Counted from the stretch's first letter, positions 17,026 through 25,483 are shown. The stretch: 64,000 nucleotides of DNA from CAVQXR01 sp963717955 (GCA_963717955.1 CAVQXR010000003.1:62001-126000); one strand, 5' to 3'. The notes: generated by a model from the letters alone, not told the origin. A program made the numbers and translations.

Positions 17026-17388
17026 GTCGAGCGCACGGACTTCGTCTCCGTGCCGGTCACGGATCTCGAGCGGTCGACCCGGTTCTACCGGGAGACGCTC
17101 GGCCTGCGCCAGATCGGCAGCGGCGCGTGGCCGGAGTTCCAGCTCGGTCAGGTCAGCCTCTACCTGATCGATCCGTCGAACACGGGCGGCGAGTTCACCG
17201 CCCCGCACTCCGCGCACATCGCGCTGCGGGTCGGCGACGTGGCGCAAGCGCGCGCAGAGCTCGAGGAAGCGGGTGTCGAGTTCGAGGGCGAGGTCCTCGA
17301 CACCGGCGTCTGCCACATGGCCTTCTTCCAGGATCCCGATGGCAACGCGCTGATGCTGCACCGGAGGTACGCGTCCGTTGAGAGCTGA
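17017..17388 (+). CDS. VOC / glyoxalase-fold protein in the suf operon
   Basis: 123 aa from TTG 17017. It is a single vicinal-oxygen-chelate module: LERSTRFYRETLGL opens the fold, HIALRVGDV and FFQDPDGNALMLHRR close it, with the usual His/Glu metal positions partly visible. The family includes glyoxalases, dioxygenases and antibiotic-binding proteins. Lying between sufB and sufD (sufD starts 11 bases before its stop) is unusual; a role in cluster assembly or in detoxifying a by-product is possible but unproven. Confidence 0.8.
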   Translation: MIEVERTDFVSVPVTDLERSTRFYRETLGLRQIGSGAWPEFQLGQVSLYLIDPSNTGGEFTAPHSAHIALRVGDVAQARAELEEAGVEFEGEVLDTGVCHMAFFQDPDGNALMLHRRYASVES

Positions 17389-18538
17389 GCTGCTCGAGCG
17401 CTACCGCTCGCTCGAACTCCCGACCACGAAGGACGAGCACTGGCGCTTCACCGATCTCTCCGGCTTCGACCCGGACGCGTTCGACGCGGCAGCAGCCGGA
17501 GCGGCGCGCCCCGATTCGATGCTCGACATCGACACGGCGGGCTCGGCCTTCGCGACCGAGTCGGGGATCGAGATCGTCTCGGCCCCGCCGGGCGTGACCT
17601 TCGCACCCCTCGAGGACCACGAGCTCCTGGGGACGCTCGTCGGGATCGAGGACAAGTTCACGGCCCAGAACGCGGCGCTCTGGAAGCACGGCCTGCTGGT
17701 GGTCGTGCCGAGGGGCGCCGTGCTCGCCGAGCCGATCTACGTGCGGATCGCAAACTCGGCGCCGGGCGGCGCGCTGTTCTGGCGCCTGCTCGTCGTCGCC
17801 GAGCCAGAGAGCCGCTTCTCGCTGATCGAGGAGTACGTATCCGAGTCGTCCGAGCTGCCGGCGTACGTGAACGCGGCGGTGGAACTCTTCGTCGGCCAGG
17901 CTGCGAAGCTCGAGTACGTGTCGATCCACAACCTCTCGCGGGAAACCTGGCATTTCGCCTCACATCGTGCCCGGGTCGATCGCGACGCCGAGCTCGACTG
18001 GGTCAACGGCGGCTTCGGCTCGAAGCGCGGCAAGATCCGGATCGAGAACGATCTCGCCGGGCCCGGCGCGACATCTCGCGTCACGGGCGCGTACTTCGCC
18101 GACGGGACGCAGCACCTCGACTACGACACCTTCCAGGAGCATGCCGCCCCGAACACCACGTCGGACTTCGCGTTCCGCGGTGCGTTGCACGACCGTGCGA
18201 GTGCCGTCTGGCGAGGGATGATCCGTGTCGAGCCGGATGCCCAGCACACGAATGCCTACCAGGAGAACCGCAACCTGATCCTCTCGCACGACGCACACGC
18301 GGACTCGATCCCAGGTCTCGAGATCATGGCCAACGACGTCCGCTGCACGCACGGCGCGACGAACAGCCCGGTCAACCGCGACGAGCTCTTCTACTGCATG
18401 GCGCGCGGGATGTCGCGCGCGGAGGCGGAGCGGCTGATCGTGCGCGGCTTCTTCCAGGACATGCTCGACCGGATCGAGCTCGAGCCAGTGCGCGAGGCGG
18501 TAGCGCAGGCGCTGGAAGCGCGCATTCCGGAGGCGTGA
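17378..18538 (+). CDS. sufD: Fe-S cluster assembly protein SufD
   Basis: 386 aa from TTG 17378 (MRAELLERYRSLELPTTKDE). SufB/SufD-family blocks are DEHWRFTDLSGFDPDAF, AVELFVGQAAKLEYVSIHN, DMLDRIELEPVREAV and the conserved ATNSPVNRDELFYCMARGM. It pairs with SufB and SufC in the scaffold complex. It overlaps the VOC gene by 11 bases and is last in the operon, followed by a hairpin at 18601-18618. Confidence 0.93.
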   Translation: MRAELLERYRSLELPTTKDEHWRFTDLSGFDPDAFDAAAAGAARPDSMLDIDTAGSAFATESGIEIVSAPPGVTFAPLEDHELLGTLVGIEDKFTAQNAALWKHGLLVVVPRGAVLAEPIYVRIANSAPGGALFWRLLVVAEPESRFSLIEEYVSESSELPAYVNAAVELFVGQAAKLEYVSIHNLSRETWHFASHRARVDRDAELDWVNGGFGSKRGKIRIENDLAGPGATSRVTGAYFADGTQHLDYDTFQEHAAPNTTSDFAFRGALHDRASAVWRGMIRVEPDAQHTNAYQENRNLILSHDAHADSIPGLEIMANDVRCTHGATNSPVNRDELFYCMARGMSRAEAERLIVRGFFQDMLDRIELEPVREAVAQALEARIPEA

Positions 18539-18558
18539 CAGGAAGCTGGGCGGCCTGC

Positions 18559-18629
18559 TATTCTGTGGCTGTGTGGTCGTTTGGCCGCACGATTCTGTCT
18601 AGGGCCCGTTAGGGCCCTTCTCTATTTCG
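18559..18629 (+). promoter_or_regulatory. Promoter-like box and paired hairpins between sufD and the NYN gene
   Basis: TATTCT at 18559-18564 could be a -10 box. After it comes a hairpin near 18570-18590 (GTGTGGTC / GGCCGCAC with two G-U pairs) and then a perfect 7-bp stem AGGGCCC-GTTA-GGGCCCT at 18601-18618 followed by TCTCTATTTC. The second hairpin could terminate sufCBD, or it could act as a leader attenuator for the NYN gene starting at 18639. Confidence 0.5.
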
Positions 18630-18638
18630 GGGGTCTGC

Positions 18639-19460
18639 ATGCATCGTTTTGGGATATTCGTCGACGCAGGATATGTGTACGCGGAATCGAGCAAGTTGCT
18701 CTTTGGCGAGAAGAAGCATCGTCGCCAAACTCGTGCTCGACCTGCAGCGGTTCAATGAAGAACTTGCCTCATTCGCCAAAGAGCGGTGCGGTTTCGAGCA
18801 CCTCCGGACGTACTGGTACGACGGGGCGCCGCAGGCACGGCCAACGCCTCAGCATGAGGAAGTGGCGAATCTTTCCGGTGTGAAGCTCCGGTTGGGGCGT
18901 CTGACATCTTTCGGTCAGAAGGGTGTCGACTCCCGCGTCGTGCGAGACCTCATCATCTTGTCCGTCGAAAGGGGAATCTCCACTGCATTCCTGCTGGCTG
19001 GCGACGAGGACCTCCGCGAAGGTGTCAGCGAGGCGCAAGAGCGCGGCGTCCAGGTCGTCGTCGTCGGGATCGAGCCGCTCGATGAAAAGAACATGTCGCC
19101 GACACTCATCATGGAGGCGGATGAAGTCCTCGTTCTCATAGGGCATTCCTTGAGCCGCACTTTCGACTACGCCCGTCAGAGGTAACGGAAGCGGCTGAAG
19201 CAGAGAACCCCGAGGATCCCCACGAAGTCGGCATGGCACTCGCTGTGAGCTGGTGCGAAACGGTGACCGAAGAGGAGCGCAGAGCACTTCTCTCACAGCG
19301 TTCTTCCGGTATCCCGCGAGAACTCGACCGTCGGCTGCTTGCGCACGGATCCACATCGTTGGGCGTGGCGACACTCGACGATGGCGCTCGGAAACGCCTT
19401 CGCGAGGGGTTTTGGTACGGCGCAACGATTGAGCCTCAAAGCCCCCAGGCCAGCGAGTAG
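18639..19460 (+). pseudogene. NYN-domain (PIN-like) ribonuclease gene with two frameshifts
   Basis: Three frame segments join into one ~270-residue protein. ATG 18639 opens MHRFGIFVDAGYVYAESSKL, the NYN acidic N-terminus. Near 18716 the frame moves by one base into VAKLVLDLQRFNEELA, RTYWYDGAPQ, KGVDSRVVRDLIIL and FLLAGDEDLREGV, which carry the other conserved acidic residues. Near 19140 it returns to the first frame for AFLEPHFRLRP and the tail IPRELDRRLL...REGFWYG, ending at 19460. One extra A and one missing G would explain both breaks. Base composition is less GC-rich than the neighbours, hinting at acquisition. It is either decayed or affected by two base errors. Confidence 0.7.
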
Positions 19461-19510
19461 ACCGAGCCCATCGGACTTCGCGCCCTGCCGCGGAGGCGCG
19501 TCCGCTGCGC

Positions 19511-19527
19511 GCGGCGCTTCGCGCCGC
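19511..19527. terminator. Hairpin between convergent genes
   Basis: GCGGCGC and GCGCCGC flank a TTC loop, 7 bases before the minus-strand stop at 19534. The 73-bp gap is otherwise unremarkable. Confidence 0.5.
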
Positions 19528-19533
19528 TTGCGG

Positions 19534-20268
19534 TTAGCCCGGCTCGAAGTCGAGGTGCGCCTGGGCGAGGCCGACGGTGAGGTTCACCCACAGGTCGTCC
19601 TCCGCCGGGTCGCTGGGGGTCGGCTCGTCGAGCAGGCTTCGGAGCGCGCCGACGGCGAGCGGGAACTCCTCGCCCGCGGCGTCGGCGAGGTGCGCCAGCG
19701 CGAGGCGCATCGCCGCGCGGCGTTCGTCCGTCGCGAGCGTGCGGGCGAGCCAGGTGGCCTCCCGGTCCGAGAGGAACCGGCCGACCGCGGCGGCGACCTC
19801 ATCCGCGTCGAGATCGACCATCGGGATTGCGGCCGACGCGATCGCGAGCGCGCGCGCCCGGTGTTCGGCGGGCGGGGTGTCCTCGAGCTCGTCCTCGAGG
19901 ACCGAGACGACCGAGTAGCTCCGGCGGGCGCGGGCCCACAGCTCGACCGCGGCGCGGGCGACGAGCGCGAGCGCGACCTCGTTCTCTCCCGGCGGCCGGG
20001 CGAGCTCGCGGCCGACGGCATCGATTGCCTGCATCCGGGCCTCGTACTCGCCCCGAAGGGCGTCGAGCCGGGTCCGAACGGCGCGGGCGAGCTCGTCGTC
20101 CCACGTCTCGACCGCGACCCGCGCGGCGACGCGGTCGGTCTCCTCGCGCGACGCACCCTGCGCGAGGAGGTCCACGAGGGGCGCCACGGCATGGCCCTTT
20201 GCCGTGACGTCGAGGGAGACATCGAGTTCCTCCAGGATCTGCTCGAGGTTCGTGTGGTCGAGCGCCAT
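19534..20268 (-). CDS. Hypothetical acidic all-helical protein
   Basis: 244 aa from ATG 20268. I do not recognise the family. It is rich in Ala, Glu, Asp and Leu and looks almost wholly helical, with no signal peptide, membrane segment or cysteine pattern. Stretches such as ALAIASAAIPMVDLDADEVAAAV and WLARTLATDERRAAMRLALAHL suggest a helical bundle or ARM-like layout. TACGAT lies 6 nt before the ATG. It is divergent from the P-type ATPase gene (94-bp gap). Confidence 0.65.
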   Translation of the reverse strand: MALDHTNLEQILEELDVSLDVTAKGHAVAPLVDLLAQGASREETDRVAARVAVETWDDELARAVRTRLDALRGEYEARMQAIDAVGRELARPPGENEVALALVARAAVELWARARRSYSVVSVLEDELEDTPPAEHRARALAIASAAIPMVDLDADEVAAAVGRFLSDREATWLARTLATDERRAAMRLALAHLADAAGEEFPLAVGALRSLLDEPTPSDPAEDDLWVNLTVGLAQAHLDFEPG

Positions 20269-20274
20269 CCGGCG

Positions 20275-20280
20275 ATCGTA
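20275..20280 (-). promoter_or_regulatory. -10 box (TACGAT) 6 nt before an ATG
   Basis: Minus-strand TACGAT six bases from ATG 20268 indicates leaderless transcription of the hypothetical gene. Confidence 0.5.
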
Positions 20281-20349
20281 TATGCGCAGCGGATGCTGGC
20301 CGGACCCCGCGCCGCAGCCCGGCCCGGAGCCGCCCGCGGACGCGGCTGG

Positions 20350-20355
20350 TAGCGT
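20350..20355 (+). promoter_or_regulatory. -10 box (TAGCGT) 7 nt before the ATPase GTG
   Basis: TAGCGT ends 7 nt before GTG 20363; no Shine-Dalgarno sequence fits. A leaderless start is likely. Confidence 0.5.
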
Positions 20356-20362
20356 CAGCGTC

Positions 20363-22768
20363 GTGACCGAGTCGCGGGTGCACCCGGCCGGGCGCACTGC
20401 GCTCACAGGCCTCTCCGAGGCCGAGGCCGAGCGCCTGCTCGAGGAGCGGGGGCCGGTCGAGCCGCCGGCCACGAGCCGTTCTGTCGCGAGCATCGTCCGG
20501 GCGAACGTCTTCACCGTCTTCAATCTGATTCTCGTCGGAGCCGGTGTGCTCACGTTCGCCTTCGGGCACTGGGAGGACGCCCTCTTCGTCGCGATCCTCG
20601 TCGCGAACTCGGGGATTGGCATCGCCCAGGAGTGGCGGGCCAAGGCCGCGCTCGACCGGCTTGCGGCGATCGTGGCGCCGCATGCGACGGTCGTTCGGGG
20701 CGGCGTCGCGCGGCGCGTGGCCGTCGAGGAGGTGCTCCCGAACGATCTCGTTCGCGTCGAGGCCGGCGACCAGCTCGTCGCCGACGGCCGGCTCGCCCAC
20801 GCCGACGGTCTCGCCCTCGACGAGTCGATCCTCACCGGAGAGTCGCAGCCCGTGCCCCGGTATGCGGGCGACGAGGTGCGCTCGGGAGCGTTCGCGGTCG
20901 AGGGCTCCGGCTTCTACACGGTCACCGCGGTGGGCACCGAGAGCTACGCCGAGCGGCTCGCCGACGTGGCGCGAACGTTCCGCCACCCGCGGTCCCCGCT
21001 CGAGCGATCCCTGAACAACCTCCTGCTCGTGATGGTCGCGGTGATGATCCCACTCGGGACGCTGTTCGGGTACGCGCTCTGGGAGCGAGGCGACGACCTG
21101 AGCGAGTCGGTGACGACGGGCGTCGCAGGCGTGGTCACCCTCGTACCCGAGGGGCTCATCCTCCTCACGAGCCTCACGTTCGCGGTCGCGGCGCTGCGGA
21201 TGGCCCGGCGAGGCGCGCTGGCGCAGCAGCTGAACGCGATCGAATCGCTCGCCTCCGCCGAGATCGTGCTGCTGGACAAGACCGGAACCCTCACCGAGGC
21301 CGCCCTGCGGGTCGTGCAGGCAGTGCCGGCCCCGGGGGTCGACGAGACGTTCCTCGTGGATTCGCTCGGCCGCTACGCGGCGAGTTCGCCGGCCCGCAAC
21401 GGGACGCTGAATGCGATCGCGGAAGCGTTCCCCGCCCCTGCCGAGGAGCCGACCGGCTATGTGCCGTTCTCGTCGAGGCGACGCTGGAGCGCCGTCCGTG
21501 CCGGCTCGGTGGGCTACGTGCTCGGCGCGCCCGAGCTGTTCCCGCTCGGCCCGCTGGCCGAGCAGGCGAGCCGAGAGCAACAGCAGGGACGCCGGGTCGT
21601 CGCGCTCGCCACGACGGCCGCGTCCTTCGAGCGGTTCGATCTCGCGGCCGATCCCGACCTGACGCCGCCTGGGGACATGGTCCCGCTCGGGATCGTCGTG
21701 CTCGGGGAACGCCTGCGGCCGGAGGCACGCGAGACGGTGAAGTTCTTCCTCCGCGAGGGCGTGAGCCTGAAGGTGATCTCCGGCGATGCCCCCGAGACCG
21801 TCGCCGCGATCGCGGCGGACGCGGGCATCCCCGCAACAGGCCCGCCACTGGACGGCCGCCATCTTCCGGCCGACCCGGACGAGCTGCGTCGCCTTGCCAC
21901 CTCAGCGAGCGTGATCGGCCGGATCTCGCCGGAGGGCAAGCAGCGCGTCGTCGAGGCGCTGCGCGACGGCGGAGCCTACGTCGCGATGATCGGCGACGGC
22001 GTCAACGACGTTCCCGCCTTGAAGAGCGCACGGCTCGCGATCGCCCAAGGCAGCGGCTCCCAGATGGCCAAGACCGTGGCGGACATCGTGCTCGTCAACG
22101 GCGAGTTCGGCACGGTGCCGTCGATGGTCGCCGAGGGCAGGAAGACGCTCCGCAACCTCCAGCGTGTCTCCAAGCTGTTCGCGACGAAGTCGGCGTTCGC
22201 CGTCGTGCTGATCCTCACGGCCGGCCTCGTGCCGCAGGACTATCCCGTGCTGCCGCGGCATCTGACCCTCGCCGCCGCGCTCACGATCGGGATCCCGGCG
22301 TTCTTCCTCGCGCTCGCTCCGAGCTCCGGCGCCTGGACGACCCCGAACTTCCTGCGCGACGTCGCACGGTTCGCGATCCCGGCCGGAACGGCGGCCGCGC
22401 TCGGCGTGGTCTCGTCCTACCTGTTCGCGCTGAACGTCATCAACCTGCCGACCATCGAGGCCCAGACGGTCTCGGTGACCGTGATGATCCTCGTCGGCCT
22501 GTACCTCGTCGTCGTGCTCGAGGCTGCAGGCAGAGTGCGATCGGCCCTCGTGATCGCACTGTGCCTCTCGCTCCTCGCCGTCTACGGCGTGATCCTCGCG
22601 TCCGACGTCACCCGGGACTTCTTCTCGCTCGCCGTTCCGAACGCTGCGATCGTCCTCTCGTCGATCGGCGGGGCGGCGGTCGCGATGGCCGGGCTGGCGC
22701 TGACCGACGATCGCTTCGTCCCGTCGGTGAGCCTCTCGAAGCCGCCCGATCGCCGACGGGTACGATGA
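20363..22768 (+). CDS. P-type cation-transporting ATPase (CtpE-like)
   Basis: 801 aa. Motifs appear in order: actuator TGESQPVP, phosphorylation site DKTGTLTE with Asp at about 305, and hinge MIGDGVNDVPALKSARLAIA. Helices flank these, with a large C-terminal bundle of about six. No N-terminal CxxC heavy-metal domain is present. The closest type is the actinobacterial CtpE group, for which calcium uptake has been reported in mycobacteria; the ion here is inference. Start: GTG 20363, which follows TAGCGT. The sufS promoter box lies in its last codons. Confidence 0.85.
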   Translation: MTESRVHPAGRTALTGLSEAEAERLLEERGPVEPPATSRSVASIVRANVFTVFNLILVGAGVLTFAFGHWEDALFVAILVANSGIGIAQEWRAKAALDRLAAIVAPHATVVRGGVARRVAVEEVLPNDLVRVEAGDQLVADGRLAHADGLALDESILTGESQPVPRYAGDEVRSGAFAVEGSGFYTVTAVGTESYAERLADVARTFRHPRSPLERSLNNLLLVMVAVMIPLGTLFGYALWERGDDLSESVTTGVAGVVTLVPEGLILLTSLTFAVAALRMARRGALAQQLNAIESLASAEIVLLDKTGTLTEAALRVVQAVPAPGVDETFLVDSLGRYAASSPARNGTLNAIAEAFPAPAEEPTGYVPFSSRRRWSAVRAGSVGYVLGAPELFPLGPLAEQASREQQQGRRVVALATTAASFERFDLAADPDLTPPGDMVPLGIVVLGERLRPEARETVKFFLREGVSLKVISGDAPETVAAIAADAGIPATGPPLDGRHLPADPDELRRLATSASVIGRISPEGKQRVVEALRDGGAYVAMIGDGVNDVPALKSARLAIAQGSGSQMAKTVADIVLVNGEFGTVPSMVAEGRKTLRNLQRVSKLFATKSAFAVVLILTAGLVPQDYPVLPRHLTLAAALTIGIPAFFLALAPSSGAWTTPNFLRDVARFAIPAGTAAALGVVSSYLFALNVINLPTIEAQTVSVTVMILVGLYLVVVLEAAGRVRSALVIALCLSLLAVYGVILASDVTRDFFSLAVPNAAIVLSSIGGAAVAMAGLALTDDRFVPSVSLSKPPDRRRVR
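22761..22766 (+). promoter_or_regulatory. -10 box (TACGAT) for sufS
   Basis: TACGAT overlaps the last codons of the ATPase gene and ends 6 nt before GTG 22773, so sufS can be transcribed separately, probably without a leader. Confidence 0.5.
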
Positions 22769-22772
22769 GGAC

Positions 22773-24011
22773 GTGAGCACCGTCGCCCGGCTCGACGTCG
22801 AGCGTCTTCGATCCGACTTTCCGGCACTCGCGCTCGAGATCAACGGAAAGCCGCTCGCATACCTCGACTCGGCCAACACCTCGCAGAAGCCCCGCCAGGT
22901 CCTCGACGCCATGCGGGCCTTCTACGAGACCTCGTACGCGAACGTCCATCGGGCGGTCTACGAGCTCGGCGAGCGGGCGACCGCCGGCTACGAGGGCGCC
23001 CGCGAGAAGGTGCGGGCCCTCGTGAACGCGCCGTCGTCCCGGGAGGTCGTCTTCGTGCGCAACGGCACCGAGGGCCTGAACCTCGTCGCGTACGCCTGGG
23101 CTCTCGACAACCTGGGCCCCGGGGACGTCGCGGTCGCGACGGAGCTCGAGCACCACTCGAACCTCGTTCCCTGGCAGTACATGGCCCGCAGGACCGGTGC
23201 CCGCTTCGCGGCGATCCCGATCGACGACAGCGGCGAGCTCGTCCTCGATGCGCTCGGCGAGATCGAAAGGCTCGGGCGAGTCAAGCTCGTGGCCTGCGCG
23301 CTCGTCTCCAACACCCTCGGGACCGTGAATCCCGTGAGCGACCTCGCAGCCTGGGCGCACGAGCGCGACGCCGTGATGGTGGTCGACGCCTGTCAGGCGG
23401 CGCCGCATCGCCCGCTCGACGTGCAGGCGCTCGGTTGCGACTTCCTCGCCGTCACGGGGCACAAGATGCTCGCGCCGAGCGGGATCGGCGTCGTCTGGGG
23501 GCGCGCCGAACTCCTCGAGCAGATGTCCCCCTTCGAGCTCGGCGGCTCGATGATCCGCAAGGTGACGCTCGAGGAGTCGACGTGGGCCGACCTGCCGTAC
23601 AAGTACGAGGCCGGCACCCCGCCGATCGCGGAGGCGTTCGGCCTCGGTCAGGCGATCGACTACCTGAATGCGATCGGGATGGACGAGATCGAGCGTCACG
23701 AGGGAGAGTTGACTGCGTACGTCCTCGGGCGTCTCGCCGAGCTCCCGTACGTGACGGTGCTGGGCCCGCCGGCCGAGCGCCGCGGCGGGATCGTCTCGTT
23801 CGAGGTCGACGGTGTGCACCCGCACGACGTGGCGCAGATCCTCGACGGGCAGGGGATCGCGGTTCGTGCCGGGCATCACTGCACGCAGCCGATCATGGCC
23901 CACTTCGGCGTCACGGCCACGACCCGGGCGAGCTGGTACCTCTACACCGTGCCCGCGGAGATCGACCGGCTGGTCGAAGGGCTCGCCCGCGTTCACGCGA
24001 CCTTCGCGTGA
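22773..24011 (+). CDS. sufS: Cysteine desulfurase SufS
   Basis: 412 aa, PLP-dependent class V aminotransferase fold. LDSANTSQKPRQVL opens the SufS-type N-terminus, the PLP lysine is in VTGHKML (about residue 231) and the catalytic cysteine is in RAGHHCTQP (about 370). It abstracts sulfur from cysteine for cluster building. Start GTG 22773. sufU follows directly, as expected of a SufS-SufU pair; sufBCD are 4 kb away. The carboxy part, RASWYLYT, is typical of group II desulfurases. Confidence 0.95.
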   Translation: MSTVARLDVERLRSDFPALALEINGKPLAYLDSANTSQKPRQVLDAMRAFYETSYANVHRAVYELGERATAGYEGAREKVRALVNAPSSREVVFVRNGTEGLNLVAYAWALDNLGPGDVAVATELEHHSNLVPWQYMARRTGARFAAIPIDDSGELVLDALGEIERLGRVKLVACALVSNTLGTVNPVSDLAAWAHERDAVMVVDACQAAPHRPLDVQALGCDFLAVTGHKMLAPSGIGVVWGRAELLEQMSPFELGGSMIRKVTLEESTWADLPYKYEAGTPPIAEAFGLGQAIDYLNAIGMDEIERHEGELTAYVLGRLAELPYVTVLGPPAERRGGIVSFEVDGVHPHDVAQILDGQGIAVRAGHHCTQPIMAHFGVTATTRASWYLYTVPAEIDRLVEGLARVHATFA

Positions 24012-24016
24012 CGGGG

Positions 24017-24448
24017 ATGAGCGAAGATCTCTACCGCGAGCTGATCCTCGACCATTTCAAGAACCCTCGCAATCACGGCGCGCTGGATCCGTGCGACGCG
24101 AAGGCGGAGGGCCAGAACCCGCTGTGCGGCGACGAGGTCTCGATCACGGTCCGCTTCGGCGACGGCGACCGGATCGACGCGATTCGCTTCGAGGGGCGCG
24201 GCTGTGCGATCAGCCAGGCGGCGACCTCGATGCTGACCGAGCTCGTCGAGGGCCGGGAGACCGCCGAGATCGCGGTGATGCCGAAGGAGGAGCTTCTCGA
24301 CGAGCTGGGCGTGCCGCTGCAGCAGAACCCGGCGCGCCTGAAGTGCGCGCTGCTCGGGCTGGGCGTGCTGAAGGTCGCGCTCCACCGGGCGAAAGGGACG
24401 CCGCTGCCCACCGAGTGGGCGGGCCGCGAGGAGCTCGAGATCCGCTGA
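24017..24448 (+). CDS. sufU: SufU zinc-dependent sulfurtransferase
   Basis: 143 aa. Ligands of the SufU zinc site are visible: Cys37 and Asp39 in PLCGDE, Cys63 in GRGCAIS and Cys110 in LKCALL. SufU takes persulfide from SufS and passes it to SufB. Start ATG 24017 is chosen because MSEDLYRELILDHFKNPRN matches the family N-terminus; GTG 24008, overlapping the sufS stop, is an in-frame alternative. The stop overlaps the next ATG by one base. Confidence 0.93.
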   Translation: MSEDLYRELILDHFKNPRNHGALDPCDAKAEGQNPLCGDEVSITVRFGDGDRIDAIRFEGRGCAISQAATSMLTELVEGRETAEIAVMPKEELLDELGVPLQQNPARLKCALLGLGVLKVALHRAKGTPLPTEWAGREELEIR

Positions 24449-24762
24449 TGGGGCTCGTCGAGGTCTGCCCGGCCAGCGAGCTTCCGCCCGGGTCGAGGAA
24501 GATCGTACGTGACGGAGATCTCGCCGTCGGCGTGTTCAACGCGGGCGGGGAGCTCTTTGCGATCGAGGACCGCTGCTCCCACGACCACGGCCCGCTCGCC
24601 GAAGGCGAGTTCGACGAGGAGCGCTGCATCGTGGTCTGCCCGCGCCACGGGTCGGAGTTCGACATCCGCACGGGCAAGCCGCGCACGCTGCCGGCGTACA
24701 TCCCCGTCTGCACCTACCGCGTCTGGGCCGAGGGCGGAGTCGTCCGGCTCGAGCTGCCCTGA
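24448..24762 (+). CDS. Rieske-type [2Fe-2S] ferredoxin
   Basis: 104 aa, soluble. The Rieske cluster ligands are Cys43/His45 in RCSHDHGPL and Cys64/His67 in VVCPRHGSEFD. It resembles NirD-like or dioxygenase ferredoxin components. Its ATG overlaps the sufU stop (TGATG), and genes of this type often follow sufU in actinobacteria. Its job in cluster assembly or transfer is inferred from this linkage only. Confidence 0.9.
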   Translation: MGLVEVCPASELPPGSRKIVRDGDLAVGVFNAGGELFAIEDRCSHDHGPLAEGEFDEERCIVVCPRHGSEFDIRTGKPRTLPAYIPVCTYRVWAEGGVVRLELP

Positions 24763-24765
24763 GGC

Positions 24766-25350
24766 ATGCTCGACGATCGCGTCCACTCCGTGCTCGCGCG
24801 TCTCGAGGACGACGACCGCCGGGAGCGCGAGGAAGGCGTTCCCCAGGAGCGTCGCGCCCGCCAGATAGCGCCGACGACAGGACGCTTCCTGTTCGCCCTC
24901 GCCGCGGCGCAGGCCGGCTGCGAGGTGCTCGAGATCGGCGCGTCGCGTGGCTACTCCTCGATCTGGCTCGCCGCCGGCGTGCGCGTGCTCGGCGGCCACG
25001 TGACTTCGCTCGAGCACGATCCGGCGAAGTGCGAGGCCTGGCGCGCCAACATCGCGGAGGCGGGGCTGACGGAGTCGGCGACGCTCGTCGAAGGAGACGC
25101 GTTCACCACGCTGCGAGAGCTCGACGACGTCGTCGACATCGCCTTCCTCGACGCCGAGAAGGACGACTACGAGGCACTGTTCGCGCTGGCCCGCCCGCTG
25201 CTCGAGCCTGGCGGGCTCGTCGTCGCCGACAACGTGCTCTCCCACGAAGGGACGCTCGGCGTCTACAGCCGGGCTCGCCAGGCCGACCCCTCGCTCTCGA
25301 GCGTGACCGTGCCGCTCGACCGCGGCCTCGAGCTCACGGTCGTCCTCTGA
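24766..25350 (+). CDS. SAM-dependent O-methyltransferase
   Basis: 194 aa, family 3 O-methyltransferase (catechol/caffeoyl-CoA type). The SAM-binding loop is VLEIGASRGYSSIWLA, followed by TSLEHDPAKCEAWRAN, VDIAFLDAEKDDY and PLLEPGGLVVADN. It begins 3 bp after the Rieske gene and ends the sufS operon. Proteins of this type methylate small phenolic or acidic acceptors; the acceptor is unknown. A GC-rich palindrome (CCCCCGGGGG) follows at about 25370. Confidence 0.85.
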   Translation: MLDDRVHSVLARLEDDDRREREEGVPQERRARQIAPTTGRFLFALAAAQAGCEVLEIGASRGYSSIWLAAGVRVLGGHVTSLEHDPAKCEAWRANIAEAGLTESATLVEGDAFTTLRELDDVVDIAFLDAEKDDYEALFALARPLLEPGGLVVADNVLSHEGTLGVYSRARQADPSLSSVTVPLDRGLELTVVL

Positions 25351-25378
25351 CCGCCCCGGGGCGTTTCTCCCCCGGGGG

Positions 25379-25407
25379 TTTACGTGTCCGGCCGGGGTGC
25401 CTATGAT
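25379..25407 (+). promoter_or_regulatory. Strong promoter of the candidate RNA gene
   Basis: TTTACG at 25379-25384 and TATGAT at 25402-25407 are separated by 17 bp, the ideal spacing. This is the best sigma-70-type promoter I see in the window. Transcription would start near 25414. Confidence 0.7.
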
Positions 25408-25438
25408 GCTGCTACCACGGAAAGGAGGTGATCCGGAC

Positions 25439-25483
25439 TTGAGCGATTGTGACAGTACGGGCAGTGGAGGTGCTCGCTCGTAG
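25439..25483 (+). CDS. 14-aa leader-type peptide with an extreme Shine-Dalgarno sequence
   Basis: TTG at 25439 opens MSDCDSTGSGGARS and stops at TAG 25481-25483. GGAGG lies 10 nt upstream within the 14-nt 16S-complementary block, which is far stronger than any other ribosome site here. The last codons lie in the 5' strand of the long helix at 25478-25549, so translation would affect folding. No other evidence of expression is visible. Confidence 0.45.
   Translation: MSDCDSTGSGGARS

Noticed and set aside
25421..25434. Fragment of a 16S rRNA gene on the opposite strand
   Set aside because: Only 14 nt match the 16S 3' end; the surrounding sequence has no rRNA features.
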